DNA of 62,694 bases, taken from NCBI GenBank assembly GCA_018817125.1, contig JAHIUN010000013.1, forward strand, positions 1 to 62,694, given 5' to 3'. The notes under the pieces are model-generated. The model ran no database searches. It saw only the letters and a list, made by a program, of their open reading frames with translations, and was not told where the DNA came from. Position numbers and translations under genes: made by a program. The stretch comes from Patescibacteria group bacterium (GTDB lineage: Bacteria; Patescibacteriota; Gracilibacteria; UM-FILTER-43-11). Every line of letters starts with the position of its first letter. Positions within the stretch are counted from its first letter, which is position 1. Positions 35,052 to 43,057 of this stretch are shown piece after piece.

Positions 35052-35615
35052 ATGAAACTAATCGCTGGCTTAGGAAATCCAGGGAGACAATACGAAAAAA
35101 CCCGCCACAATGCGGGGTTTATGGCTGTGGATTTTTTGGCGGAACACTTTAATCTGGAATTTAAAAAATCTGATAAGTATAAGTGTGAATTGGCTGAAGG
35201 TCAATTGCTTGATAAGAAAGTCATTTTGCTCAAACCGCAGACGTTTATGAATTTGTCGGGTCAGTCCGTTCAGTCGGTGGCCAGTTTTTATAAAATCGAT
35301 TTGTCGGACATTATCGTGATCCATGATGATGTGGATATTGCTTCTGGTAATCTGAAAATCCGTCCGTCTGGTTCGCCGGGCACTCATAATGGTATGCGAT
35401 CCGTTACTCAGCTACTCGGCAGTGAGGATTTTATCCGTATTCGTTTGGGCATCGCTCCATTGTCTGAATTTAAAGGGCCGCTGGAGGATTATGTTTTGGG
35501 CAAGCTATCTGACGAAGAGGTAAGTTTAATGGAGGGGAATGTCAAAAAACTCTCTCCGCTCTTCGAAACGCTTTTTAGAAAAGGGATTGAAGAAGCGATG
35601 CAGGAATTTAATTAG
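35052..35615 (+). CDS. pth: Peptidyl-tRNA hydrolase
   Basis: 187 aa from ATG 35052, which gives the standard start MKLIAGLGNPG; an upstream in-frame ATG lies within the promoter. Catalytic His in TRHNAGFM near residue 20, plus LLKPQTFMNLSG, IVIHDDVDI and SGSPGTHNGMRS. It releases peptides from peptidyl-tRNA. The TATAAT box 6 bases upstream suggests a leaderless mRNA. Confidence 0.95.
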   Translation: MKLIAGLGNPGRQYEKTRHNAGFMAVDFLAEHFNLEFKKSDKYKCELAEGQLLDKKVILLKPQTFMNLSGQSVQSVASFYKIDLSDIIVIHDDVDIASGNLKIRPSGSPGTHNGMRSVTQLLGSEDFIRIRLGIAPLSEFKGPLEDYVLGKLSDEEVSLMEGNVKKLSPLFETLFRKGIEEAMQEFN

Positions 35616-35966
35616 GCTCACTCTACCGAAATGCAAAGAACCGCCTCCGAGACAAGGTCTCCATAAAATGCGAGGCAGGGAGGTAGATGGAGGGTATTTT
35701 ATGGAGAAGGAGTAAAATGAGATGCAGACTGAAGTAAGCGGTGGAGAGATGCGTAGCCGCTTACAAAAGCCGAAATCTAATTTTACGATGGCTCGGGAGG
35801 AGGGATAATCTCACATTCTCGTCATCTTCGCTAAAGCTTCGATGTCTCCGAGGTCGAGTGCTCAAATAGTCGCTTTGCTCCTTTTTCGCTACGAACCCAA
35901 GGGTTCTCATCCCACTCTACCGAGATTCAAAGAACCGCCTCCGAGATAAACTCGGAACCAGTTCTT
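35616..35966. repeat. Gene-free stretch with tRNA-end duplication and 34-bp direct repeat
   Basis: No coding region. Two copies of CACTCTACCGARATKCAAAG extended to 34 bp (35619-35652 and 35913-35946, 32 of 34 identical) lie 294 bp apart. An 18-bp copy of the tRNA-Gln 3' end including CCA (TGGCTCGGGAGGAGGGAT, 35789-35806) lies 178 bp from the functional one (35967-35984) in the same orientation. This pattern fits the remains of an insertion at the tRNA 3' end or decayed tRNA copies. Confidence 0.75.
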
Positions 35967-36041
35967 TGGCTCGGGAGGAGGGATTCGAACCCCCGAATGC
36001 ATGGACCAAAACCATGTGCCTTACCACTTGGCGACTCCCGA
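35967..36041 (-). tRNA. tRNA-Gln (anticodon TTG)
   Basis: On the minus strand: acceptor TCGGGAG/CTCCCGA, D arm GCC...GGC with AAGTGGTAA loop, anticodon stem CATGG/CCATG with loop TTTTGGT (anticodon TTG), T arm GGGGG/CCCTC with TTCGAAT loop, discriminator G and encoded CCA. 75 bases including CCA, no intron. A CCGAG/CTCGG hairpin follows the 3' end at about 35941-35957. Confidence 0.95.
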
Positions 36042-36152
36042 TTAACGTACGCAACTCTTTTTATCAAAAAAAGGCTTACTAGTCAATTGATCAGACGTGG
36101 TTGGCAATATGGTTTTCATCTATTAGAATAGGTATACCTTAATATATAGGGC

Positions 36153-36827
36153 ATGAAACGATTTATCGCTTTAATCATTGTTTTACTTTCCCTTTCCGCT
36201 TGTGGCGGAGGGCCGGTAAGCCTGGAAGGCAACCCGCCGAAGAAGCCTCGTATCCCCAGTTCAAAATCTCTTCAGGCCAATGCCCTTTCTACGGCTCATT
36301 ATACCGAAAAAGATACTCTTAATATGGATCGGCTTGTCGGCACGATCAATCAGAACATCAGGCAGCCGGTTATTACCGCCGACGAGATCGAACGAGGATG
36401 GTATTACGGGGAAAAAGAAGAAAAGAAAGTCGGCACACCGAGCTCATGGTCCTGGATTGATGAAGGGTTTAAGTCTCGCTGGACTAACTCCAGTTCGGCT
36501 AAAGAGATGGATTATTTCTCCGTTGATGATTTATGCCGTTCAACCGGTGGTGTTTACGCGATTTCGTGTGTTGAACGTGAAACAGCGGATTGTGAATTTA
36601 TTCTGGAGAGTTATTGCCGATGCCCTAGCCTCTCCAAGTGGGCTGATGATCAAGGCTGTATCCGCATAGATGAAGAGGGGGAGTGGGTTGCTATTGCCTC
36701 AGGTGACCTCATGAGAGGTTGGTATGAAGGTTTTTCTCACGAAAAGAAGCTCAATACACCGCTCAGTTGGGTATGGACAGCCGTTGGCAGAGGGGGGCGT
36801 TGGCAAAATCAAAGGCCGGCAGAATAA
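36153..36827 (+). CDS. Lipoprotein with two copies of a GWYxG...TP.SW.W motif
   Basis: 224 aa; family not recognised. Lipobox LSAC at residues 14-17. Two related stretches of about 33 residues: one near 82 (RGWYYGEKEEKKVGTPSSW then SWIDEGFKSRW) and one near 187 (RGWYEGFSHEKKLNTPLSW then VWTAVGRGGRW). The region between them holds six Cys with spacing that suggests disulfides (DDLC, AISC, ADC, YCRC, GCI). Probably exported and envelope-bound; function unknown. A TATACC box lies 14 bases upstream of the ATG. Confidence 0.75.
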   Translation: MKRFIALIIVLLSLSACGGGPVSLEGNPPKKPRIPSSKSLQANALSTAHYTEKDTLNMDRLVGTINQNIRQPVITADEIERGWYYGEKEEKKVGTPSSWSWIDEGFKSRWTNSSSAKEMDYFSVDDLCRSTGGVYAISCVERETADCEFILESYCRCPSLSKWADDQGCIRIDEEGEWVAIASGDLMRGWYEGFSHEKKLNTPLSWVWTAVGRGGRWQNQRPAE

Positions 36828-36871
36828 CCTGAATTACAAAATGCGCATTTCGTTTATACTGTACTGATTCT

Positions 36872-36993
36872 ACTCTCTTTAAGATTATTAAGACTTTTGT
36901 GACTTTTAGGACTTTTACGATTATTACGATGATGTATTTTATTCAATCGTAATAGTCCTAAAAGTCTTCATAATCCTAAAAATCCTAAAGAGT
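36872..36993. repeat. Large ORF-less quasi-palindrome, family C (GACTTTTAGGATTATTAAG)
   Basis: Left arm CTCTTTAAGATTATTAAGAC, TTTTGTGACTTTTAGGAC, TTTTACGATTATTACGAT. Right arm is the inverse: ATCGTAATAGTCCTAAAAGT, CTTCATAATCCTAAAAATCC, TAAAGAG. About 50 bases per arm around a 15-base centre. Its unit matches the arms around the four-helix-bundle domain at 58268-58722. The remaining gap to the VanW gene holds an ATGCGCAT palindrome (36841-36848) and the VanW promoter. Confidence 0.88.
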
Positions 36994-37045
36994 AATGCTT
37001 TGCGCCAAACAAAAAGTTAGCTTTGTAATTCACTTTGGAGTAGTC

Positions 37046-37074
37046 TTGAAAAACTTATAATAAAATGTTATAAT
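37046..37074 (+). promoter_or_regulatory. Promoter of the VanW gene
   Basis: TTGAAA (37046-37051), 17 bases, TATAAT (37069-37074). The ATG follows 17 bases later. Confidence 0.75.
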
Positions 37075-37091
37075 ATACTGATTACCTTTTA

Positions 37092-38540
37092 ATGTTCGTC
37101 AGTATTTATAACTTTTCTTCAAGATTCGTCGGGCTCTTTCTTTCCGTTTCACTGCTTGCAGGCGCTCTTTTCGCCTATATTCCCACTACTTATGCTCAGG
37201 CTGACAATCAGTTTTCCAGCCCTTATGGCCTGATTGTCCATAATAAAAATCAGGATCAGCTGATATCCCGTGTCAAGACACTTGAAGTCCTTTTGAAATA
37301 TTTTTCCAACGCAAATCCTACAAGAAAATCAGTTCCAATGGCTTTTACAGATGTCTCTGAAGATCAGATCAAAACGTATGTTCAGAAGGGTTGTGACCTC
37401 GATTTGTTCAATTGCTCCCGGAATAATTTTTATCCTCATCGTCCGATCAATCAGCATGATTTTTTAGAATGGTTTTTTAAACTGAAATATAACAGGAAAC
37501 CCAATTTCCTGCAGGATGCTTATCCAAAAATCAAAACCGAAACGTTGCGCCGGCTGCGGGAAGCCCGCCGTTTGAATCTTCTGGTCGGTGATCAGATCAC
37601 CTATCAGTCATTTCAGCAATTTTTATATCGTAATCAGGTAGTGGAATCTAATCTAAATCAACCCTTTTCATACACTCTGACCCTGAATTTTGAAGATATT
37701 AACCTGGCCAATTACCACAATCTGAAAGAGATCGATTTTATTCAGGGGAATTTAAAACGAATTATTTCGCATCTGGAAGAGAAGAAAAATACCTCGAAAG
37801 AAATCCGTTATCTGAGGGATTTGAAAAAGCAGGTTCAGGCATTTGATGATCTAAAAGAAGCGCTGGCAGCCAGCCCTTATGTTTTACAGGAACATCCCGA
37901 ACTTGACCCCGAAGTCATTCGTTTGGTTCGCGAATACGGTCTTCAGGAAGTTTTATATAGCTATTCATATAATTACAGTCAAAATGCGCTTTATCGTCAG
38001 CACAACCTGCTTACGGGCGTTAAAAAAATGCATGGCCGCATATTCGAGCCAGGCGGAGTGATTGATTTCTGGAATATCCTTTCCGAGAGGGGACTGTCGG
38101 AGTTTCAGTATGGCTGGGTGATCGCCGGTGGCACAGAAGAGTGGCAGTTCGGGGGCGGCATTTGCGGTTCATCGAGCTTGGTATTCCTTCCTTCCTGGAA
38201 GGCTGGCCTGGAGATTCTGGAGCGTTCCAATCACAGCAAATATTTCAGTTATCTTTATCCTATAGCAGACATAGGTCTCGATGCTACGGTTTATCGCCCA
38301 CGCCCCAATCTGAAGATCCGCAATAACACCTTTGATCCCATTGTGTTTAATGTGGTAGATGACAAAGAAAATAAAACAGTTACCGTTCAGGTGATCGGTA
38401 ATTCCCCCTATAAAGAAGTCCGTATTGAAGGCCCCATTTTTATTAGCCGAAGCCATATTAAATGGATTCGACACCTCGAGGATTTCAATGGTAATATAAC
38501 AAGCGAAGCGCTGGAAAGCCGCTACAGTGTTATCTACTAA
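37092..38540 (+). CDS. VanW family surface protein with N-terminal signal peptide
   Basis: 482 aa. A signal sequence with cleavage likely after TYAQA (about residue 36). Residues about 45-190 look like degenerate S-layer-homology modules (AFTDVSEDQIKTYVQKGCDLDLF). Residues about 310-420 are a VanW domain: EPGGVIDFWNIL, FGGGICGSSSLVF, ILERSNHSKYFSYLYP and GLDATVYRPRPNLKIRNNT. VanW proteins are linked to cell-wall or glycopeptide contexts; biochemical role unsettled. The small lipoprotein follows 9 bases later. Confidence 0.85.
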   Translation: MFVSIYNFSSRFVGLFLSVSLLAGALFAYIPTTYAQADNQFSSPYGLIVHNKNQDQLISRVKTLEVLLKYFSNANPTRKSVPMAFTDVSEDQIKTYVQKGCDLDLFNCSRNNFYPHRPINQHDFLEWFFKLKYNRKPNFLQDAYPKIKTETLRRLREARRLNLLVGDQITYQSFQQFLYRNQVVESNLNQPFSYTLTLNFEDINLANYHNLKEIDFIQGNLKRIISHLEEKKNTSKEIRYLRDLKKQVQAFDDLKEALAASPYVLQEHPELDPEVIRLVREYGLQEVLYSYSYNYSQNALYRQHNLLTGVKKMHGRIFEPGGVIDFWNILSERGLSEFQYGWVIAGGTEEWQFGGGICGSSSLVFLPSWKAGLEILERSNHSKYFSYLYPIADIGLDATVYRPRPNLKIRNNTFDPIVFNVVDDKENKTVTVQVIGNSPYKEVRIEGPIFISRSHIKWIRHLEDFNGNITSEALESRYSVIY

Positions 38541-38549
38541 GAGCTTATC

Positions 38550-38714
38550 ATGAAGAAGCTATTGATTGCTTGTCTTGCCATTGTTTTTTTGACTGCCTGC
38601 GGTCCGAAAGTAAAAGTCGAATTTGAACCCCCTGCGAGTGGTCCGGATCCGGATCGTTTTCAGCCTTCTTACGGGCCGAATGATCCCGTCCCTGTTGCCC
38701 AACCCACTTCTTAA
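38550..38714 (+). CDS. Small lipoprotein, 54 aa
   Basis: A short gene starting MKKLLIACLAIVFLTACGP: a basic start, a hydrophobic core and a lipobox LTAC at residues 14-17. The mature part of about 38 residues is Pro/Asp-rich without a recognisable domain. It begins 9 bases after the VanW stop and ends one base before the pseudouridine synthase start, so it fits an operon. Function unknown. Confidence 0.7.
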   Translation: MKKLLIACLAIVFLTACGPKVKVEFEPPASGPDPDRFQPSYGPNDPVPVAQPTS

Positions 38715-38715
38715 T

Positions 38716-39423
38716 ATGCCCCTTCTCCGTTTAAATAAATATTTGGCGCAACAAGGCGTGGCTTCCCGCCGTGAAGCTGACCGTCTTATTGCGGATGGTT
38801 TGATTTCGGTGAACGGAGCAGTGGTCAAAGAGATGGGCGTGAAAATCGATCCGGAGAAAGATAAAGTCACGGTTAATAAAAAAGTGGTGGAACGCCAGGA
38901 AAAACTAATTTATATCGCGCTCAATAAGCCAGCTGGTTATGTGACCTCTGTTGCGCACACACGGTTTGAAAGGGATATCGTTATGGATCTGATCCCGCTG
39001 AAAGAGCGTATTTTTCCGGTCGGACGATTGGATAAAAACACGACAGGCCTTCTTATTCTTACTAATGACGGGACTTTAACGTTTAAACTCACCCACCCTT
39101 CTTCAGAATGTGAAAAGGAATATGAGGTCACGGTCGACGGTTTGATCCGACCAGGTCAGATGGATAAACTGAGAGCTGGTGTGAAGTTATGGGGTGAAAA
39201 AACAAAAGAAACTCAGGTTAAAAAAATCAGCTCCAATCGCATGAGGATTGTCCTGAAGGAAGGGAAAAACCGCCAGATCCGCCGGATTTGCGAGAAGGTT
39301 GGCCTGCCGGTTGTCGCACTAAAAAGAATACGGATCAAAGGTTTAAGATTGGGTGATTTGCCAGAAGGTGAGTATAGAAATCTTACTAAGGCAGAAATCG
39401 AATCATTAAAAAATGTATCATAA
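38716..39423 (+). CDS. rluB: rRNA large/small subunit pseudouridine synthase, RsuA/RluB family
   Basis: 235 aa from ATG 38716. S4 RNA-binding domain first (RLNKYLAQQGVASRREADRL), then the synthase domain with the catalytic Asp in GRLDKNTTGLLILTNDG and EGKNRQIRRICEKVGLPVVAL. RluB modifies U2605 of 23S rRNA and RsuA U516 of 16S rRNA; the sequence resembles both, so the target is open. A longer in-frame start upstream would overlap the small lipoprotein and is rejected. Confidence 0.88.
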   Translation: MPLLRLNKYLAQQGVASRREADRLIADGLISVNGAVVKEMGVKIDPEKDKVTVNKKVVERQEKLIYIALNKPAGYVTSVAHTRFERDIVMDLIPLKERIFPVGRLDKNTTGLLILTNDGTLTFKLTHPSSECEKEYEVTVDGLIRPGQMDKLRAGVKLWGEKTKETQVKKISSNRMRIVLKEGKNRQIRRICEKVGLPVVALKRIRIKGLRLGDLPEGEYRNLTKAEIESLKNVS

Positions 39424-39487
39424 ACAATACCTTCTTCGCAGGCTGACAGGCAGTTTGGGTAAAATCCTAAATGTTGCCATCGAAAAA

Positions 39488-40204
39488 ATGACCCCTTTTC
39501 AAGTTTTTGAAAACTATCTTGAAAGAGAAGGGCTTAAAATTAATGAACGGAAATTCGATAAGATTAATAAATTTGTTGAGTTATTGATGAAAAAAAACAA
39601 AGTACTTAACTTAACACGCATTGTGTCGGAAGAAGAGGTGTGGGTTAAACATATTTTTGATTCATTAATTCCTATAAGGTTTTTAAAATTAGAAAAAGGA
39701 ATGTGCATTATGGATCTAGGTACAGGAGGTGGGATTCCAGGTATCCCCATGGCCATTCTTTATCCCTCTATTAATTTTGTATTAGTGGATTCTGTGCAAA
39801 AGAAAGTGGATGCTGTGAAGGAGTTTGCTGATGAGCTTGGACTTAGAAATGTGAAGGTGATCAATGCTCGCGCGGAGGAACTGGGAAGCAATCCTGTTCA
39901 TCGTGACCAGTATGATATTGTTTTGGCACGCGCCCTTGCCCCTCTGCCTATATTAATCGAATACGGTGTGCCTCTTATTCATCTTTACGGATATGTTGTT
40001 GCATATAAGGGGCCGGATTATATTGAAGAGCTTGCAAGGTCCGTAAATGCTATTGTTAAACTTAAGGCCGAGCAACCAAGAGTCTTTCATTATAAATTAC
40101 CAAGCGGCATGGGCGAACGAACGATTATTTGTATAACAAAGAAGCATGTTACGCCCGACACTTATCCGCGTCGTACGGGGGTGCCAAAGAAAAGCCCTTT
40201 ATAG
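39488..40204 (+). CDS. rsmG: 16S rRNA (guanine527-N7)-methyltransferase
   Basis: 238 aa from ATG 39488. A start at 39413, overlapping rluB by 11 bases, would add 25 residues without family similarity. SAM-binding MDLGTGGGIPGIPMAILYP near residue 78 and the late YDIVLARALAPLPILIEYG, with the C-terminal YPRRTGVPKKSPL typical of RsmG. It methylates G527 of 16S rRNA. Next to rluB and rlmE, so three rRNA modification genes are adjacent. Confidence 0.93.
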   Translation: MTPFQVFENYLEREGLKINERKFDKINKFVELLMKKNKVLNLTRIVSEEEVWVKHIFDSLIPIRFLKLEKGMCIMDLGTGGGIPGIPMAILYPSINFVLVDSVQKKVDAVKEFADELGLRNVKVINARAEELGSNPVHRDQYDIVLARALAPLPILIEYGVPLIHLYGYVVAYKGPDYIEELARSVNAIVKLKAEQPRVFHYKLPSGMGERTIICITKKHVTPDTYPRRTGVPKKSPL

Positions 40205-40251
40205 AATTACAAGAAATACTGTATTACTTGATTTACAATAATTACTATATA

Positions 40252-40320
40252 TAAGTCTTAAGTCCTAAGTCGTAAGCCAGCTATCAGCTTAGAACTTAAG
40301 ACTTATAACTTAGAACTTGT
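40252..40320. repeat. Quasi-palindromic array, family TAAGTCTTAAGTCCTAAG
   Basis: Left TAAGTCTTAAGTCCTAAGTC, centre CCAGCTATCAGCTTAG, right AACTTAAGACTTATAACTTA plus GAACTT. It fills the rsmG-rlmE gap. Confidence 0.8.
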
Positions 40321-40326
40321 AAAAAT

Positions 40327-40917
40327 ATGTCAAAAGTTTATCAGCCTCAGGACAAGTTTTTTAAAAAGGCCAAAGAGCAGGGCTATCGGGCTCGCAGTGC
40401 CTTTAAGCTTCAGGCTATTCAGGATCGCTTTCATTTAATCAGTCCGGGTGACCACGTCCTTGATTTGGGGGCGGCGCCGGGGAGTTTTTTACAATTGGTT
40501 GAAAAGCTTGTCGGCTCTAAGGGGCTGGCTGTCGGAATCGACTTAAAACCTATCGAAGATTTAAAAAAACCGAACATCAAAACCATCGTTGGCGATATTC
40601 TGGATGATGCTATTTATCAGCAGCTCGGCATTGATCAATTTGATGTGATTACTTCCGATCTTGCCCCTTCAACATCTGGTGTTAAGAGCGTGGATGCAGG
40701 GCGGTCTTTTCAGCTTAATGAACAAGTCCTGAATGTGGCCGAGAAGTATCTGAAACTCGGTGGGCACGTGGTGATGAAGGCCTTTCCGGGTGCTGAGCAC
40801 CAACAGCTGCTTAAAAAAGCAAAAGGTATGTTTAAAAACATCAAAACTTTTAAGCCTGAGGCGGTTCGTAAGTCCAGCAGAGAAGAATATGTAATCGGAA
40901 TAGAAAGAATTGCTTAA
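40327..40917 (+). CDS. rlmE: 23S rRNA (uridine2552-2'-O)-methyltransferase
   Basis: 196 aa. RlmE/FtsJ fold: YRARSAFKLQAIQDRF, SAM motif VLDLGAAPGSFLQ near residue 46, and the K-D-K-E catalytic set (Lys in SAFKL, Asp in SDLAPSTSG, Lys in VVMKAFPG, Glu in SREEYV). It methylates U2552 in the 50S A loop. The last codons and the stop (AGAATTGCTTAA) are also the first unit of the left arm of candidate element 2, so the C-terminus has been overwritten by the repeat. Confidence 0.94.
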   Translation: MSKVYQPQDKFFKKAKEQGYRARSAFKLQAIQDRFHLISPGDHVLDLGAAPGSFLQLVEKLVGSKGLAVGIDLKPIEDLKKPNIKTIVGDILDDAIYQQLGIDQFDVITSDLAPSTSGVKSVDAGRSFQLNEQVLNVAEKYLKLGGHVVMKAFPGAEHQQLLKKAKGMFKNIKTFKPEAVRKSSREEYVIGIERIA

Positions 40918-41435
40918 GAATTGCTTAAGAATCGCTTAAAGAATAGCTCAAGGATTGCTTAAGAATAGCTTGAGAATTTTGTTAATATACGTTAGCATGG
41001 CGTACTATTTTGTATTTAAGTGAATATGAGTCAAACATTTAAAAATCTGAGAGTTTATCAGATTGCAATTGATCTTAGTGCCGAGATTTATAAATTGGCT
41101 TTGAAATTACCTGCATCTGAAAAATATAGAATTGCGGATCAAATAATCAGAAGCTCCCGTTCTGTGCCTGCCAATATTGCGGAGGGTTATTCTAGGAAAA
41201 AATATAAAGCTGATTTTTTAAGATACCTTACTATTGCTCATGGCTCCTCAGAGGAAACCAAAGTCCATTTGGAGGTATTAAACAATTCTAGACTAATATC
41301 ATTTGAGATTTATTCGGATTTATTAAGAAGGTATAAAAATTTGTCAGTTCGGATAATCAATTATAAGAAAAAGATTCAAGAAGATATGAACTGATCAATT
41401 TTGAGCAATTCTTAGACAATTCTTAAGCAATTCTT
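40910..41435. mobile_element. Candidate element 2: four-helix-bundle gene between inverted unit arrays (family B)
   Basis: Left arm 40910-40975 has units AGAATTGCTTA, AGAATTGCTTA, AGAATCGCTTAA, AGAATAGCTCA and so on. Right arm 41399-41435 as reverse complement reads AGAATTGCTTA, AGAATTGTCTA, AGAATTGCTCA. The outer 35 bases agree at 31 positions. The left arm starts inside the rlmE stop and the right arm ends at the pyrG stop. The ORF-less array at 22001-22070 has the same unit. Confidence 0.55.
41026..41394 (+). CDS. Four-helix-bundle protein, S23/IVP family (copy 2)
   Basis: 122 aa from ATG 41026 (GTG 41020 also in frame). FKNLRVYQIAIDLSAEIY, QIIRSSRSVPANIAEGYSRK, DFLRYLTIAHGSSEETKVHL and YKNLSVRIINY align closely with copy 1. 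The upstream ATTTTGTATTTAAG matches copy 1 (ATTTTGTATTTAAAG), and TTGTTA with TACTAT at 18-base spacing (40979-41008) may be the promoter. The gene sits between inverted arms. Proposed as the trans-acting partner of the family B hairpins; no activity is shown for the family. Confidence 0.9.
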   Translation: MSQTFKNLRVYQIAIDLSAEIYKLALKLPASEKYRIADQIIRSSRSVPANIAEGYSRKKYKADFLRYLTIAHGSSEETKVHLEVLNNSRLISFEIYSDLLRRYKNLSVRIINYKKKIQEDMN

Positions 41436-41436
41436 C

Positions 41437-43032
41437 CTACAAAGCTGTTTTAATAAAATCCCGGAAGAGGGGATGAGGTCTATTTGGTCGTGATTTGAAC
41501 TCAGGATGGAATTGTGAGCCAACCATAAAAGGATGGCTTTTTACTTCAACGATTTCCATTAGCTCGCGATCTGGTGATACCCCTGAAAAGATCAGGCCTT
41601 TTTTCTCGAGCTGTGCTTTAAATTTATTATTAAACTCATACCGATGACGATGCCGTTCATCAATACGCTCTATCCCATAAGCTTTATAAGCCTTTGTTCC
41701 CTTTTTCAGTTTACAAGGCCAGGAGCCAAGTCTTAGTGTTCCGCCTTTAGCCCGTTTTTCGTTTTGGCCCGGCAGGAAGTGGACGACTTTGTTTTTCGCT
41801 TTTGGAGAAAACTCTTCGGAGGTCGCGTTTTTTATTTCCGCGACGTTTTGAGCGAATTCAATGGTCATGATCTGTGCCCCTAAACACAATCCAAGATAGG
41901 GTACTTTTTCTTCACGGCAGTATTGCGCAACGAGGATTTTTCCGGTGGTTCCCCGATGGCCAAAACCACCAGGTACCACAACGCCATCTACTTTATGCAG
42001 TTTTTTCCATTCCAGCCGGTCTTTGGCTTCGATTTTTTCCGCATCAATCCACACGATTTTGGCTTTACGCTTGTGAAAAAAGCTTGCGGATTTAATAGCT
42101 TCGATCACCGAAATGTATGCGTCATCTAAGTCGTTGTATTTACCGGCCAGTCCGATCAGGATTTCATCATGTTTTGTCATGATGTTTTTTACCATCTTTT
42201 CCCACTCAGCCATCTTTGGTTTCTTGTATTTAAGATTCAGTTTTTTGCAAATCGTTTTAACAATATCGTATTTTTCGTAGATGAGCGGGACTTCATAAAT
42301 CGATTGAACGGTTGGAGAGGGAATAACAGCCTCTTTTTCCACATCACAGAATTTTGAAATTTTCAATAAGTGGCTATTTTCAATCTTTTCGTCGGCTCGT
42401 GGCATGATGATATCCGGATGAATACCCATGCTTTGTAATGTCCGGACTGATAACTGAGTCGGTTTCGTTTTCAGTTCATTAGAAGCCTTAAGAAATGGCA
42501 GCAGCGTTAAATGGATAAAAAGTGTGTTTTCCCGCCCTTCTTCGTTCCGCATTTGGCGAAGCGCTTCGATGAACGGCTGACCTTCAATATCTCCCACAGT
42601 CCCTCCGATTTCGCAAAGTATAATGTCAGCTTTGGATTTGCGTGCCGCCTCCCGAATCCTTCTTTTTATTTCATCGGTGATATGAGGAATGATCTGAATG
42701 GTTTTCCCTAAATAGTCCCCCTTTCTCTCACAATCTAAAACCGATTGATAAACTTGTCCTGTGGAAAAACTACTAAATTTACTAAGAGAAATATCAATGA
42801 ACCGTTCGTAATGTCCAAGGTCCAAATCCGTTTCTGCTCCGTCGTTCGTTACAAATACTTCCCCATGCTGGAATGGGCTCATCGTGCCGGGATCTACATT
42901 TAAATAAGGATCGAGTTTTTGCGTAAACACAGAATAGCCGGAGGCTTTCATCAGATTTCCGATAGAGGCTGAGGCGATTCCTTTGCCGAGCGAAGAGCAG
43001 ACCCCCCCAGTGACGAATATGTATTTGGGCAT
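41437..43032 (-). CDS. pyrG: CTP synthase
   Basis: 531 aa, full length. N-terminal synthetase domain: FVTGGVCSSLGKGIASASIG, then KLDPYLNVDPGTMSPFQHGE. C-terminal class I glutaminase with the nucleophile Cys in YLGLCLGAQ and the His/Glu pair in FHPEFKSRP. It makes CTP from UTP, ATP and glutamine. It converges on the four-helix-bundle gene. trpS lies 25 bases upstream in the same direction. Confidence 0.98.
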   Translation of the reverse strand: MPKYIFVTGGVCSSLGKGIASASIGNLMKASGYSVFTQKLDPYLNVDPGTMSPFQHGEVFVTNDGAETDLDLGHYERFIDISLSKFSSFSTGQVYQSVLDCERKGDYLGKTIQIIPHITDEIKRRIREAARKSKADIILCEIGGTVGDIEGQPFIEALRQMRNEEGRENTLFIHLTLLPFLKASNELKTKPTQLSVRTLQSMGIHPDIIMPRADEKIENSHLLKISKFCDVEKEAVIPSPTVQSIYEVPLIYEKYDIVKTICKKLNLKYKKPKMAEWEKMVKNIMTKHDEILIGLAGKYNDLDDAYISVIEAIKSASFFHKRKAKIVWIDAEKIEAKDRLEWKKLHKVDGVVVPGGFGHRGTTGKILVAQYCREEKVPYLGLCLGAQIMTIEFAQNVAEIKNATSEEFSPKAKNKVVHFLPGQNEKRAKGGTLRLGSWPCKLKKGTKAYKAYGIERIDERHRHRYEFNNKFKAQLEKKGLIFSGVSPDRELMEIVEVKSHPFMVGSQFHPEFKSRPNRPHPLFRDFIKTAL

Positions 43033-43057
43033 AATTAGAATTTTTATAATTTAAAAA

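Noticed and set aside
35616-35966. Additional tRNA genes next to tRNA-Gln
   Set aside because: Fragments resembling tRNA 3' ends are visible but no full cloverleaf can be folded.
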